A DNA stretch of 64,000 nt from Paracoccaceae bacterium. GTDB taxonomy: Bacteria; Pseudomonadota; Alphaproteobacteria; Rhodobacterales; Rhodobacteraceae. The stretch is taken from the NCBI GenBank assembly GCA_022448245.1, contig JAKVCO010000007.1, positions 186,001 to 250,000 on the forward strand, read 5' to 3'. A program made the position numbers and the translations under genes. Position 1 is the stretch's first letter, and each line of letters begins with the position of its first letter. The notes under the pieces were generated by a model. That model was not told the DNA's origin. It worked only from the letters and a program-made list of their open reading frames with translations, and searched no databases. Below are positions 1 through 8,636 of this stretch, one piece after another.

Positions 1-462
1 CGCGGTGAAGGACGGGGCGTTGAACTGCCTGCGCCCGAACCTCTCCCCATCGGCAAAGGGCGCATCATCCGTGAAGGGTCACAGGTCGCTATCCTGTCGT
101 TCGGCGCGCGCTTGGAAGCGGTGGAGGAAGCAGCTGAGCTTCTCGGCGACATCGTGAACCCGACGATCGCAGACGCGCGCTTTGCCAAGCCCCTCGATGC
201 CGACCTGATCGCTCAGTTGGCCTCGGACCACGGCATCCTGTTGACCGTCGAAGAAGGCGCTGTTGGCGGGTTTGGATCCCACGTGGCGCAACATCTCTCA
301 GGCACCGGACAGCTCGATAGCGGGCTTGTCTTCCGCTCGCTCACACTGCCCGATCGCTTCATCGACCACGGGACCCCAAACGAGATGTACATCGACGCGG
401 GGCTCGACCCAGCGTCGATCGCCGACCAAATTCGCGTCCTCTTGAAAGGCACGAAACCATGA
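1..462 (+). CDS. dxs: 1-deoxy-D-xylulose-5-phosphate synthase, C-terminal part
   Basis: Open reading frame that enters from the left edge and ends at 462, so only about the last 153 residues are visible. The visible part is the transketolase C-terminal domain of DXS: a segment reading [18 protein letters not shown] is followed by the conserved LDADLI and VTVEEG-like region and ends around residue 153. DXS condenses pyruvate and glyceraldehyde 3-phosphate to 1-deoxyxylulose 5-phosphate, the first step of the non-mevalonate isoprenoid route, using thiamine diphosphate in the cytosol. The stop overlaps the next start by four bases (ATGA), so the downstream membrane protein is probably translationally coupled. 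The N-terminal TPP-binding half lies outside the window. Confidence 0.92.
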   Translation, partial: RGEGRGVELPAPEPLPIGKGRIIREGSQVAILSFGARLEAVEEAAELLGDIVNPTIADARFAKPLDADLIAQLASDHGILLTVEEGAVGGFGSHVAQHLSGTGQLDSGLVFRSLTLPDRFIDHGTPNEMYIDAGLDPASIADQIRVLLKGTKP

Positions 463-1115
463 ACCCATTCGCCACGCCCGTCATCGCCTACCGCTGGCTC
501 GTTTTCGGCGCGGCGGCGTTCTATTCAGTCTACATGATCGTCATGAGCTCCTACGATCAGGCAGGCGGTCCTTTCCGGTTCCTGACCATCTGGGCCCTGC
601 TACTGAGCTTCCTGTGCGCCAGCCGCGTCCTCGCGTTCTCCGAGCGCCGCAGCACACGCCGCTGGGACGAGCTCATCGCCGCCACCGCTGTGATCAACTT
701 CATGGTCGTCTATCTCTTCTGGAGCCTCTACTTCGGCGACCCGGATAGCGTGACGCGCGACGGGAACCTCGGTGTCTGGTGGCGGGAGTATTATCTGCAC
801 GCGGTGGGCCCGCTGCTGATGTGGATCGACGCGCTCTTCATCAACCGGCCCTTCCGGCGGTTTCTCCCGGCGCTCGTGCTACTTGTTGGTATCGCTGTCA
901 CGTATTTCTTATGGGCCGAGCTTATTGTCAGCCCTCTGGCAACCAAACCTGTTGGATCGGTGACCACAGGCCTGCCCTACCCGTTCCTTAACAACATGGA
1001 GCTGCCCGATCGCATCCAGTTCTATGCAGTGAATGCGGGGCTGGCGGCTGTGCTTCTGGTGGTGTTCTTCGCGCTCGGATGGCTGACGAAAATGCTCTTC
1101 GGCGACAGGTATTAA
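459..1115 (+). CDS. AIG1/FAR-17a-like six-helix membrane protein
   Basis: A 218-residue protein with about six hydrophobic segments and no signal peptide. Its order of features resembles the eukaryotic AIG1/FAR-17a family and the bacterial Pr6Pr-like membrane proteins: a threonine near the start of helix 2 (T43, in FRFLTIW) and a histidine in the central region (H114, in YYLHAVGP). In human AIG1 a Thr and a His act as the catalytic pair that hydrolyses fatty-acid esters of hydroxy fatty acids. The spacing here makes a similar lipid hydrolase plausible but unproven. The start codon overlaps the dxs stop (ATGA), which suggests co-expression with isoprenoid precursor synthesis. A generic membrane protein of unknown function is the alternative. 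Confidence 0.55.
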   Translation: MNPFATPVIAYRWLVFGAAAFYSVYMIVMSSYDQAGGPFRFLTIWALLLSFLCASRVLAFSERRSTRRWDELIAATAVINFMVVYLFWSLYFGDPDSVTRDGNLGVWWREYYLHAVGPLLMWIDALFINRPFRRFLPALVLLVGIAVTYFLWAELIVSPLATKPVGSVTTGLPYPFLNNMELPDRIQFYAVNAGLAAVLLVVFFALGWLTKMLFGDRY

Positions 1116-1957
1116 TTTTCGGCAGCAAGAAGGGCCGCCAAGCCGTCCCGGTAGGAGGGGTACAGGAGATTTACCCCTAGCTCTTCGCGGATGAGGTCGT
1201 TCCGGACGCGTTTTGATTCCGCGTAGAAGCTGCGCGCCATCGGCGTCATCTCAGCGTCTTCGAAAAGGACAGCGGGCGGAACCGGCAGGCCGAGCAGCTC
1301 GGCCGCGTGGCCAATGACATCCTCGGGTGGGACCGGGTCATTGTCGCACACGTTATAGATCGCGCCCGGGCGCGGGTTGGCGATCGAGGCTGCGAGGACC
1401 TGGGCGATATCTTCCACATGAATGCGCGAGAAAATCTGACCTTCCTTGATGATCCGTCGGGCGGTGCCATTGCGCACCTTCGCGAAAGGTCCGCGCCCTG
1501 GCCCATAGATGCCCGCGAGGCGAAAGATATGGAGCGGGAGGTCTAGCGCCTGCCAGGCGGCCTCTGCTTCCACGCGCATTTGCCCGCGCTTGGTGGCGGG
1601 CGTCAGCGGCGCCGTCTCATCGACCCACGCGCCGCCGTGATCACCGTAAACGCCCGTGGTGGACAGGTAGCCCACCCAATCGAGCTTGGTCTCGGCAATT
1701 GCGTCGTGGTGTGTGGCAAGGAATGGGTCACCACCTTCGCCCGGCGCGGCTGAGGCCAGCAGATGGGTGGCACGATCCAGTGCGGAGGCGATGTCATCCT
1801 CGCCCGTTACCAATGCTGTCACCCCTTCTGCGCGTAGCGCGTCCGCCTTTTCAGACGAGCGCGTCGTGCCAATAACTTCCCAGCCCTGCGGGAGCAGCAG
1901 ACGCGCCAGTGCGCGCGCGGAATAACCATGACCAAGTGAGAGAAGTGTGCCTGCCAT
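1112..1957 (-). CDS. NAD(P)-dependent epimerase/dehydratase (YeeZ-like SDR)
   Basis: A 281-residue extended SDR. The N-terminal GHGYSARALARLL is the short variant of the glycine-rich dinucleotide-binding loop typical of the YeeZ/SDR_a5 group, and an ST-TGVYGDHGG segment in the middle corresponds to the active-site region. The start at 1957 is chosen because AGGAGG precedes it by about five bases; a longer frame back to 2011 lacks such a site and adds residues before the nucleotide-binding strand. The substrate is unknown. Its 3' end overlaps the end of the convergent AIG1-like gene by four bases. It is divergent from the methyltransferase at 2021. Confidence 0.75.
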   Translation of the reverse strand: MAGTLLSLGHGYSARALARLLLPQGWEVIGTTRSSEKADALRAEGVTALVTGEDDIASALDRATHLLASAAPGEGGDPFLATHHDAIAETKLDWVGYLSTTGVYGDHGGAWVDETAPLTPATKRGQMRVEAEAAWQALDLPLHIFRLAGIYGPGRGPFAKVRNGTARRIIKEGQIFSRIHVEDIAQVLAASIANPRPGAIYNVCDNDPVPPEDVIGHAAELLGLPVPPAVLFEDAEMTPMARSFYAESKRVRNDLIREELGVNLLYPSYRDGLAALLAAEN

Positions 1958-2020
1958 GTACTCCTCCTGCGCCGCTCCTGCGCCATTGTCAAAGCCAAGC
2001 GAGCTGGTCATGCTCTGGCC

Positions 2021-2647
2021 ATGGCAAAAGACCCCGATCTCAACGCGGCGTATGGGCTGGACGGAACAGACAGCGTCAAGCAGCTCTATGCCAACTGGGC
2101 CGAGACCTATGACGCGGCCTTCGCCAAAACTCAGGGCTACGACCTACACCGGCAGGTGGCCGCGCATTTTGCGGCGGCAGGCGGGCAAGGTCCGGTTCTT
2201 GATGTGGGCGCGGGGACCGGCCTAGTAGGGGAGGCGCTAGCTGCCCTTGGCATCTCAGATGTCGATGGTACGGACCTTTCGCCTGAAATGCTCGGCGTGG
2301 CGCGGGCAAAAGGGTGCTACGGGCTCTGCTTCACGGCAGATATCACCCAGCCGCTGGACGTTCCGGACGATACCTACGGCGGCATCATCAGCGCCGGCAC
2401 CTTTACGCTGGGCCATCTCGGGCCAGAGCCCCTGGCCGAGCTCATTCGCATAACACGGCCCGGCGGGCTCTTTGCGATAACAGTCAACGCAGCACATTGG
2501 CAGGCTGCCGGGTTTGGCCCAGCATTCGAGGCCCTGGGCGATCTGATCGAAGACCTGAAGAAAGCGGATGTCGCGATCTACACGTCAGGGGCAGATCATG
2601 ACCACGCCGACGATCGCGGCTTTGTTGTTACCTTCCGCGTGACCTAA
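2021..2647 (+). CDS. class I SAM-dependent methyltransferase
   Basis: A 208-residue Rossmann-fold methyltransferase. Motif I (VLDVGAGTGLVGEAL) lies near residue 60, the acidic end of strand 2 (DGTDLSPEML) near residue 82, and the post-motif III RPGGLFAITV near residue 147. The methyl acceptor cannot be told from sequence; the N-terminus (YANWAETYDAAF) is typical of UbiE/TPR-associated methyltransferases. The 3' end overlaps the convergent esterase gene by about 20 bases. A divergent 63-base intergenic region with the epimerase gene holds its promoter. Confidence 0.8.
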   Translation: MAKDPDLNAAYGLDGTDSVKQLYANWAETYDAAFAKTQGYDLHRQVAAHFAAAGGQGPVLDVGAGTGLVGEALAALGISDVDGTDLSPEMLGVARAKGCYGLCFTADITQPLDVPDDTYGGIISAGTFTLGHLGPEPLAELIRITRPGGLFAITVNAAHWQAAGFGPAFEALGDLIEDLKKADVAIYTSGADHDHADDRGFVVTFRVT

Positions 2648-3506
2648 GACGCGTCGGCACGCCCTGCTGGACCTGCGAAAAGAACTCCCAGGCGAGGGCG
2701 ACTGCACTGAAGCCTGCGTTCCGCTCGTTAGGTAAATCATGGCCGAACCCGCGCAATGCCACGAACCACACTGCGTCACGCCCACCCGCAAGGTACCGCG
2801 CTACGCTATAGGCCCCGCGCTCCTCAAATACGGCCCCTTCGGTGCCATGCTGCGCGCGCCAGAACGCCACCAGATCGGGCACTGCAGGCGTCATACTGAA
2901 CCCAGACATCCAGTGCCGCGCCCCTTCCCACCGGATCATCGGGTCTTTCGTGCCTTGAATAGGGAGAACTGAGGTCGGAACTTGCGGGTCGCAATCCCCC
3001 CAATCGCCCCCGGCCATCGTCCCTGAAATCACAGCAATACCGGAGAGAACCTCAGGCGCGTAGCAAGCCACATGGTACGCCATGTAGCCGCCGTTCGAGA
3101 TCCCAACCGCAAAGCTCTTTGCTGGGCTCAGATTGTGGCGCGCATCAAGTTGGCCAACCAGGGACGTTAGAAAACCAACGTCATCCACATCTGAAAAGGC
3201 AAAGCCGGCATTCCAATGGCTGGAGGTTGGTTTGTAGTCGAGCCCTTGCGGATCAACGACCGCAAAGCCGTGTTCGCTCGCCAAACGGTTCATCTCGGTC
3301 CGATAGCGCAGCTTGTCCGCATGCCCGCCGAGCCCATGCAGAACCATAACGAGCGGCGCGCCAGGTTCAAGCCCGTCAGGCACGTGCAGATAATAGGTCC
3401 GCTCCACCCCGTCGTGCACAATGACATGGGGCTTATCAACGGTGACAGCCGCCATTATCGACACCGCCATCGCAAGCAACCAGAAGAAAACGCTAAATAT
3501 TCGCAT
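2628..3506 (-). CDS. secreted LpqC/PHB-depolymerase-type esterase
   Basis: A 292-residue alpha/beta hydrolase with a hydrophobic N-terminal signal peptide (about residues 1-20) and a nucleophile motif GISNGGYMA (GxSxG). Near the N-terminus is HGLGGHAD, the HG oxyanion segment, and near the C-terminus GFGHDLP supplies the catalytic His. This arrangement matches the LpqC/feruloyl-esterase-like group of extracellular esterases related to poly(3-hydroxybutyrate) depolymerases. Substrate polymer or ester is not predicted. The start at 3506 begins directly with the signal peptide; a frame extension to 3521 adds only five residues. Its end overlaps the convergent methyltransferase gene. Confidence 0.72.
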   Translation of the reverse strand: MRIFSVFFWLLAMAVSIMAAVTVDKPHVIVHDGVERTYYLHVPDGLEPGAPLVMVLHGLGGHADKLRYRTEMNRLASEHGFAVVDPQGLDYKPTSSHWNAGFAFSDVDDVGFLTSLVGQLDARHNLSPAKSFAVGISNGGYMAYHVACYAPEVLSGIAVISGTMAGGDWGDCDPQVPTSVLPIQGTKDPMIRWEGARHWMSGFSMTPAVPDLVAFWRAQHGTEGAVFEERGAYSVARYLAGGRDAVWFVALRGFGHDLPNERNAGFSAVALAWEFFSQVQQGVPTRLRSRGR

Positions 3507-3559
3507 CGCGGACCTTTCCACGACGCGTTTGGCAGGACTCGGTTAAAGTGCGTTTAAGC

Positions 3560-4339
3560 CTAGCGACCCTTCCACACCGGATCACGCTTCTCTGCGAAAG
3601 CACGCGCGCCTTCGGCCTGATCCTCCGAGGAATAAAGCACATCCACGCTCCGCAACTGGCGCTTGGTGATGCGGTTCATCGCGTCCTGGAACTTGGCGTC
3701 CTCAGCATCTCGCACGATCTCTTTGATCGCGGCGTAGACAAGCGGCGGACCCGATGCGAGGAGGCGCGCCATCTCCCACGCTTCTTCCATGAGGAAACCC
3801 GCCGGATGGATATGGTTCACGATGCCCCAGCCCTTGGCCTCTTCGGCATCAAACCACCGCCCCGTGAGAAGAAGCTCCATCGCGATATGGTAGGGAATGC
3901 GCTTAGGCAGCTTGACCGAGGCCGCATCCGCCACCGTGCCCGACCGGATTTCAGGCAGCGCGAATGTCGCGTGGTCGGCCGCAAGGATGATATCGGCGCT
4001 CAGCGCCAGCTCCAGCCCGCCGCCGCAGCAAATCCCGTTCACCGCTGCGATGATGGGTTTGCCCATGTCTCGCATCTCTTGCAGGCCGCCAAAGCCGCCC
4101 ACACCGTAATCCCCGTCGACCGCGTCGCCGTCATTGGCGGCTTTCAGATCCCATCCCGGGCAAAAGAACTTCTCGCCACCGCCCGTCAGGATCGCGACCC
4201 TAAGCTCCGGGTCATCGCGGAATGCGGCAAAGGTTTCCCCCATGATCCGCGAGGTTGCGAGGTCGATAGCATTGGCCTTGGGCCGGTCCAGCGTCAGTTC
4301 GAGGATCGCGCCCTCGCGTCGGGTCTTGATCGGAGACAT
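3560..4339 (-). CDS. caiD: CaiD-like carnitinyl-CoA dehydratase (crotonase family)
   Basis: A 259-residue enoyl-CoA hydratase/isomerase. The crotonase signature with oxyanion glycines is present (AAVNGICCGGGLELALSAD), and the following LPEIRSGTVADA places an acidic residue where carnitinyl-CoA dehydratase has one. CaiD interconverts crotonobetainyl-CoA and carnitinyl-CoA. The gene is third in a minus-strand operon: its start overlaps the upstream acyl-CoA synthetase stop by one base, and that gene follows an acyl-CoA dehydrogenase. The operon therefore holds a CoA ligase, an oxidase/reductase and a hydratase, as expected for gamma-butyrobetaine or carnitine breakdown. Another branched or betainyl acyl-CoA substrate is possible. 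Confidence 0.75.
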   Translation of the reverse strand: MSPIKTRREGAILELTLDRPKANAIDLATSRIMGETFAAFRDDPELRVAILTGGGEKFFCPGWDLKAANDGDAVDGDYGVGGFGGLQEMRDMGKPIIAAVNGICCGGGLELALSADIILAADHATFALPEIRSGTVADAASVKLPKRIPYHIAMELLLTGRWFDAEEAKGWGIVNHIHPAGFLMEEAWEMARLLASGPPLVYAAIKEIVRDAEDAKFQDAMNRITKRQLRSVDVLYSSEDQAEGARAFAEKRDPVWKGR

Positions 4340-6405
4340 CAGGGGGCCTTTCGGATCAGTGCATCAACGGCAACGGCCGCATGCTCGGTCAGGATTAACG
4401 GGTTCACTTCAACCTCTTCGAGGGTGTCAGCATTGTCCAGAACATAGGCCTCAATGGCAGCGATCGCGGCCTTGAGCGCGGCTCGGTCGACGGCCGGCTT
4501 CCCACGGTACCCATCCAGCACAGGCGCCATGCGCAGCGACGCCAACGCACGGTCTACTTCACTAGGCAAAGCCGGCAGGAGGAAACTCGCACGGTCGGAC
4601 AGAAGCTCCGTCATCGTACCGCCCGCTGCGAGCGTCATGAGAAAGCCATGGGCCGGGTCACGGGTGACCCCCACGAGGAGCTCCGCAATACCCCAGTTGA
4701 CCATCTCCTCAATCCAGAGATCGCCTTCGGCCAAGTCAGGCAAGGCAGCGGCAACGTCAGCGGGCCCTTCAAGGCGAAGCGCAAGTCCACCTGCGCCCGT
4801 CTTGTGATCAAGCCCAAGGACCTTCACAGCCAGCGGCCCGCGCAGGCCTTCGGTGGCCTCAGGCGCTGCGTCGCGCGAGGTCTTCACCCCCCGCGGCACC
4901 ATCAATCCATGCTCCGCAAGCGCCGCTTTCGCGTCGGCTTCACTCAGGCTCTCCACCGCTCGTGCGGCGCCGGGCAATACGACAGGCAAGTGATCTGCGG
5001 GCACCGCAGTGCCCAGCGCCTCAACAGCCTCGAGCGCGGGCTCAAGCCCTGAAAAGGCAAGCACACCCGCAGCCATCAATCGCTGGGCCGTCTCCTCCGG
5101 CATCAGCTCGGGCAGCGTGGCGCAAACAGCATAGCGCGACCCAGTCTTCTCCTGCGCCGCAATCGCGGCGCGCGTCGCGATCTCCCAATCGGATGGATCA
5201 CATCGGTCCGCGCGGGGGTAATCGAGCACGATAAGGATAAGGTCGATTTCGGGCGCTGCGAGCGCGGCCCACGCCTCGGTCATCGCCTCTTCGTCGCGCC
5301 AAATATAGGTGTGGTAATCAAGCGGATTGGCCAAAGTGACCATGGGGCCAAGGGCGGCACGCAGGCGCGCACGCTGAACGTCGCCCAACGGCGGGAAAGA
5401 GACGGCTCGCCCGTCAGCCAGATCAGCGACCAAGGCCGCCTCCCCCCCCGAACAGGAGATCGACCCAAGCCGCGCTCCCGGCAATCGCCCATGCAAATGA
5501 GCGACTTTCAACGCTTCGAGGAATGCGGCCAAACCATCAACCCGGGCAATCCCAAGCCGCGCCATAAGCGCCGCTGCCCCCGCATCCGCCCCGGCGAGCG
5601 ACGCCGTATGCGACAAGGCCGCAGCCTGGGCCTGCTCAGATCGACCGGATTTCACGGCCACCAAGGCCTTACCAAGCTCCTGCGCCCGCGCCGCGAGCGC
5701 CTCCCAGGCACGCAGGTCGCCAAAACCCTCGATATGCAGCCCAAGCGCCGTGACCCGCGGGTCTTCCAAGAGCGACAGCGCAATCTCAGCCTGGCTTGTC
5801 TGCGCCTGGTTCCCGCAGGTCACGACCATACCAACCGGCAAACCGCGCGCCTGCATGGTCAGATTGATCGCAATGTTCGACGACTGGGTCAGGATAGCCA
5901 CGCCGCGCGCACAAGCCTGCAAACCATGCTGATCCGGCCAAATCGCTGCCCCATCGAGCGCGTTCACGAAGCCATAGCAGTTCGGCCCCAAAATCGGCAT
6001 GACGCCAGCCGCCGCCACAAGCGCCGCCTGCAAATCTCCGCCTGTCGCATCCTCAGCTTCCGCTTCGGAGAATCCAGAAGCAAAACAAATCGCACCGCCC
6101 GCCTCCAAGGCAGCAAGCTCAGCCACAATCTCGATTGTCGCGTTGCGGTTCACCCCAATGAAAGCCGCATCAATCTGCCCCTCGACTGCCGAAAGAGATT
6201 CAACAGCAGGCAGGCCCGCAACCTCGGCGCGCTTGGGATGCACCGGCACAAGCCGCCCCGCATAGCCAAGCGCCCGGGCGGCCCCTACGATCCCTTCACA
6301 CCAAGCACCACCGCCGACGACAACAGTCGTCTGCGGCGCAAAAAGACGCCTCAGATCACGCGCCGCGCCCACCTTCTCTGTGCCTTGTACTTCCGCCGGA
6401 GGCAT
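4339..6405 (-). CDS. NDP-forming acyl-CoA synthetase (acetate--CoA ligase family)
   Basis: A 688-residue fused alpha/beta acyl-CoA synthetase (ADP-forming type). In order it shows a CoA-binding Rossmann domain (about residues 15-140, ending GPNCYGF), two succinyl-CoA-ligase-like flavodoxin domains (about 150-460) with the ALSHTASLAG segment carrying the phospho-histidine candidate, and a C-terminal ATP-grasp domain (about 480-688). It ligates CoA to a carboxylate by way of acyl phosphate and phospho-His. Position between the dehydrogenase and the CaiD-like hydratase suggests it activates the pathway's betaine substrate. The first ten codons coincide with a 27-base sequence repeated at about 36.7 kb, so the true start may lie a few codons downstream (GTG at 6372). 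Confidence 0.8.
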   Translation of the reverse strand: MPPAEVQGTEKVGAARDLRRLFAPQTTVVVGGGAWCEGIVGAARALGYAGRLVPVHPKRAEVAGLPAVESLSAVEGQIDAAFIGVNRNATIEIVAELAALEAGGAICFASGFSEAEAEDATGGDLQAALVAAAGVMPILGPNCYGFVNALDGAAIWPDQHGLQACARGVAILTQSSNIAINLTMQARGLPVGMVVTCGNQAQTSQAEIALSLLEDPRVTALGLHIEGFGDLRAWEALAARAQELGKALVAVKSGRSEQAQAAALSHTASLAGADAGAAALMARLGIARVDGLAAFLEALKVAHLHGRLPGARLGSISCSGGEAALVADLADGRAVSFPPLGDVQRARLRAALGPMVTLANPLDYHTYIWRDEEAMTEAWAALAAPEIDLILIVLDYPRADRCDPSDWEIATRAAIAAQEKTGSRYAVCATLPELMPEETAQRLMAAGVLAFSGLEPALEAVEALGTAVPADHLPVVLPGAARAVESLSEADAKAALAEHGLMVPRGVKTSRDAAPEATEGLRGPLAVKVLGLDHKTGAGGLALRLEGPADVAAALPDLAEGDLWIEEMVNWGIAELLVGVTRDPAHGFLMTLAAGGTMTELLSDRASFLLPALPSEVDRALASLRMAPVLDGYRGKPAVDRAALKAAIAAIEAYVLDNADTLEEVEVNPLILTEHAAVAVDALIRKAP
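6373..6399. repeat. 27-base dispersed repeat, copy 1
   Basis: These 27 bases match positions 36696-36722 at 25 of 27. Here the sequence lies inside the predicted 5' end of the acyl-CoA synthetase gene and encodes its first residues, whereas the other copy is non-coding and forms one arm of a long hairpin. The shared core reads CTTCTCTGTGC on the plus strand followed by TTGTACTTCC. Confidence 0.6.
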
Positions 6406-6416
6406 CCGCCTTCACC

Positions 6417-7577
6417 TCACGCGCCAAGCGCGCGCAGCAAATCGCGAGAGATGATGTGTCGCTGAATTTCGCTCGTCCCATCCCAAATGCGTTCCACCCG
6501 TGCATCGCGCCAGAACCGCTCCAATGGATAGTCATCCATAAGACCCATGCCACCATGAACCTGGATTGCCGCATCCGTCACCCGCGCGAGCATCTCCGAG
6601 GCATAAAGCTTTGCCGACGCGATCTCCCGGTTTGCAGGCAGTCCTTTGTCGAGCCGGTCGGCAGAGGCCAGCGTCAACAAGTCCGCCGCATCAATCTCGG
6701 TGACCATATCGGCGAGCTGAAAGCTCACCCCTTGGAACTTGCCAATCTTCTGGCCGAATTGCTCGCGCTGCGCTGCATAATCGACCGCGTAGTCAAAGGC
6801 CCGCCGCGCGCGCCCAACACTCATGGCCGCCACAGTAATGCGCGTCGCATAAAGCCACTCGTTCATCACCGCAAAGCCGCCATCAACCTCGCCCAACACA
6901 GCGCCGTCCGGCAAACGGCAATCATCAAACTCAAGGATCATGTTCTTGTAACCACGGTGCGACACGCTCTTGTAGCCATCGCGGATCGTGAAACCGGGAT
7001 GCCCCCGATCCACGAGGAAGCACGAGATCCGTTTCTTCGGGCCCTTGTCCGTCATGTCCTCACCGGTCGCGACGAACACGATGCAGAAATCCGCATGCTC
7101 CGCGCCCGAGATAAAGTGCTTCGTCCCGTTGATAACCCAGTCGCCACCATCGCGACGCGCCGCGCACTTCATGCCCCGCACATCAGAACCGGCGCCAGGC
7201 TCCGTCATCGCCAGCGCATCCATCCGCTCGCCCCGAACAGCAGGCATCAGATATCGCTCCACCTGCTCACCCTCGCAGGCCATCAGGATATTCTGGGGTC
7301 GCCCAAAGAAATGATTGAGCGCCATCGACCCACGGCCCAGCTCCCGCTCCACTAGCGCGAATTCGACGTGGTTCAGCCCCGCAGCCCCCACGCTCTCCGG
7401 GAAGTTGCAGGCATAAAAGCCCAGCTCAATCGTCTTGCGCTTGATCTCCTGAGCAATCTCTTCAGGCACCTCGCCCGTCTGCTCCACGATCTCTTCGTGC
7501 GGGTAGATCTCGTTTTCTACGAAGGCGCGGACCGTGTCCGCGATCATCTGCTGTTCGTCACTTATTCCGTAGATCAT
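6417..7577 (-). CDS. acyl-CoA dehydrogenase, probable CaiA-type betainyl-CoA oxidoreductase
   Basis: A 386-residue flavoprotein of the acyl-CoA dehydrogenase family. The signatures ALAMTEPGAGSDVRG (FAD/substrate loop) and VQVHGGMGLMDDYPLERFWRD-type C-terminal region are present, ending with the RIWDGTSEIQ motif. The start at 7577 is chosen because GGAGG sits seven bases upstream; an in-frame TTG just before it would place that site inside the gene. It is the first gene of the operon with the NDP-forming ligase (11-base gap) and the CaiD-like hydratase, so oxidation of gamma-butyrobetainyl-CoA to crotonobetainyl-CoA is the likely reaction. The family also contains many dehydrogenases for other acyl-CoA esters, so the substrate is inferred. 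Confidence 0.8.
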   Translation of the reverse strand: MIYGISDEQQMIADTVRAFVENEIYPHEEIVEQTGEVPEEIAQEIKRKTIELGFYACNFPESVGAAGLNHVEFALVERELGRGSMALNHFFGRPQNILMACEGEQVERYLMPAVRGERMDALAMTEPGAGSDVRGMKCAARRDGGDWVINGTKHFISGAEHADFCIVFVATGEDMTDKGPKKRISCFLVDRGHPGFTIRDGYKSVSHRGYKNMILEFDDCRLPDGAVLGEVDGGFAVMNEWLYATRITVAAMSVGRARRAFDYAVDYAAQREQFGQKIGKFQGVSFQLADMVTEIDAADLLTLASADRLDKGLPANREIASAKLYASEMLARVTDAAIQVHGGMGLMDDYPLERFWRDARVERIWDGTSEIQRHIISRDLLRALGA

Positions 7578-7648
7578 GAGGGCCTCCTGCAAACTTGCGG
7601 CACGCTAGGGGAAGACATAGGACAAACCATGCGATATCCGCCGAGATC

Positions 7649-8554
7649 ATGCAGATTACCATTGCCCTCTACCCGCAATTCTCCAACCTGTGCCTGGCCA
7701 ATACGCTGGAGCCGCTGCGCGCCGCCAATGACCTCAGCGGCAAAACACTTTTCGAATGGACCATCGTCAGTCTCGACGGCGCACCTGTGCGCAGCTCTTC
7801 GGGTCTCGACATCGCCACCTCTGGCAAATTGGCCGACGCACGCGGCGATCTCCTGATCGTCCTGCCCTCCTACGGCTTCCTGCGCCTGTCCGAGCCCAAG
7901 GGCCGCGCGGCGCTCAGATCTGCAGCTGGCCGCTTCAAACGCATTGGCGGCTTCGACATGGGCGCTTGGCTTCTGGCCGACGCAGGTCTCCTGGATGGTC
8001 GCCGCGCCACAGCGCACTGGGATGAACTCGACGCCTTCGCCGAGGCCTTCCCCGAGGTCGACGCCCAGCGCGCAGCCTATGTTGATGATGGCCCCCGCCT
8101 GACCTGCGCAGGGGGGGCAGCCGCCTTTGATGCCATGCTCGACCTGATCGAGCGTCAGTCCAGCCCCGCACTCCGCCTCGAAGTCGCGCTCCTCTTCCTG
8201 ACACCGGGCGCCGCAGGCCGACCCGGCGCTCCGGGTGCAAACTCCCGCAAAGTCGCGCGCCTTCTCGACCTCATGGGCGAACACCTGGAGGAGCCTCTCG
8301 CCCTCCCCAACCTCGCCCAACGCGCAGGCCTCTCCCTGCGTGGGCTCGACCGCCTCACCCGCGACAGGCTCTCCACCAGCCCAGCAGCCCTCTACCGAAG
8401 GCTCCGGCTCCTCAAAGCCCGCAAACTCGCCCAAGAGACAGATATGAAGATCACGGAGATCGCGCTTCGCACCGGCTACACCGACGCCTCCGCCATGACC
8501 CGGGCCTTCCGTCAGGAATTCGGCCTCAGCCCCCGAGCTCTCCGCTCACAATAA
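7649..8554 (+). CDS. GlxA/CdhR-type AraC regulator with DJ-1/PfpI domain
   Basis: A 301-residue transcription factor. The N-terminal half (about 1-185) has the glutamine-amidotransferase-like DJ-1/PfpI fold (ITIALYPQFSNLCLAN...IVSLDG), and the C-terminal 100 residues carry two helix-turn-helix units of the AraC family, ending with the typical ITEIALRTGYTDASAMTRAF. This architecture is that of GlxA/GbdR/CdhR regulators, which respond to glycine betaine or carnitine. It is divergent from the CaiD/ligase/dehydrogenase operon with only about 70 bases between starts, so it most likely controls that operon. The start at 7649 begins at the first beta strand; the frame is open upstream to 7595. Confidence 0.82.
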   Translation: MQITIALYPQFSNLCLANTLEPLRAANDLSGKTLFEWTIVSLDGAPVRSSSGLDIATSGKLADARGDLLIVLPSYGFLRLSEPKGRAALRSAAGRFKRIGGFDMGAWLLADAGLLDGRRATAHWDELDAFAEAFPEVDAQRAAYVDDGPRLTCAGGAAAFDAMLDLIERQSSPALRLEVALLFLTPGAAGRPGAPGANSRKVARLLDLMGEHLEEPLALPNLAQRAGLSLRGLDRLTRDRLSTSPAALYRRLRLLKARKLAQETDMKITEIALRTGYTDASAMTRAFRQEFGLSPRALRSQ

Positions 8555-8636
8555 GAAGCCCCGCCGCACAGCGGCGCCCCTTTAGGTCCAAGCGCAGGGC
8601 GCGCAGGAGGGAGGCGGGCGGACCCCCGGCCAACCC
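8555..8636. repeat. intergenic hairpin plus G-rich tract
   Basis: Intergenic segment after the regulator gene. It holds a small GCCGC/GCGGC hairpin (8563-8575), a weak terminator candidate, and a G-rich tract at 8606-8622 (GGAGGGAGGCGGGCGG). Similar tracts occur at 9764-9781 and 36814-36829. Confidence 0.45.

Noticed and set aside
5311-6465. 384-codon plus-strand frame opposite the acyl-CoA synthetase
   Set aside because: No ribosome-binding site, Arg/Gln-rich composition and a well-supported gene on the other strand.
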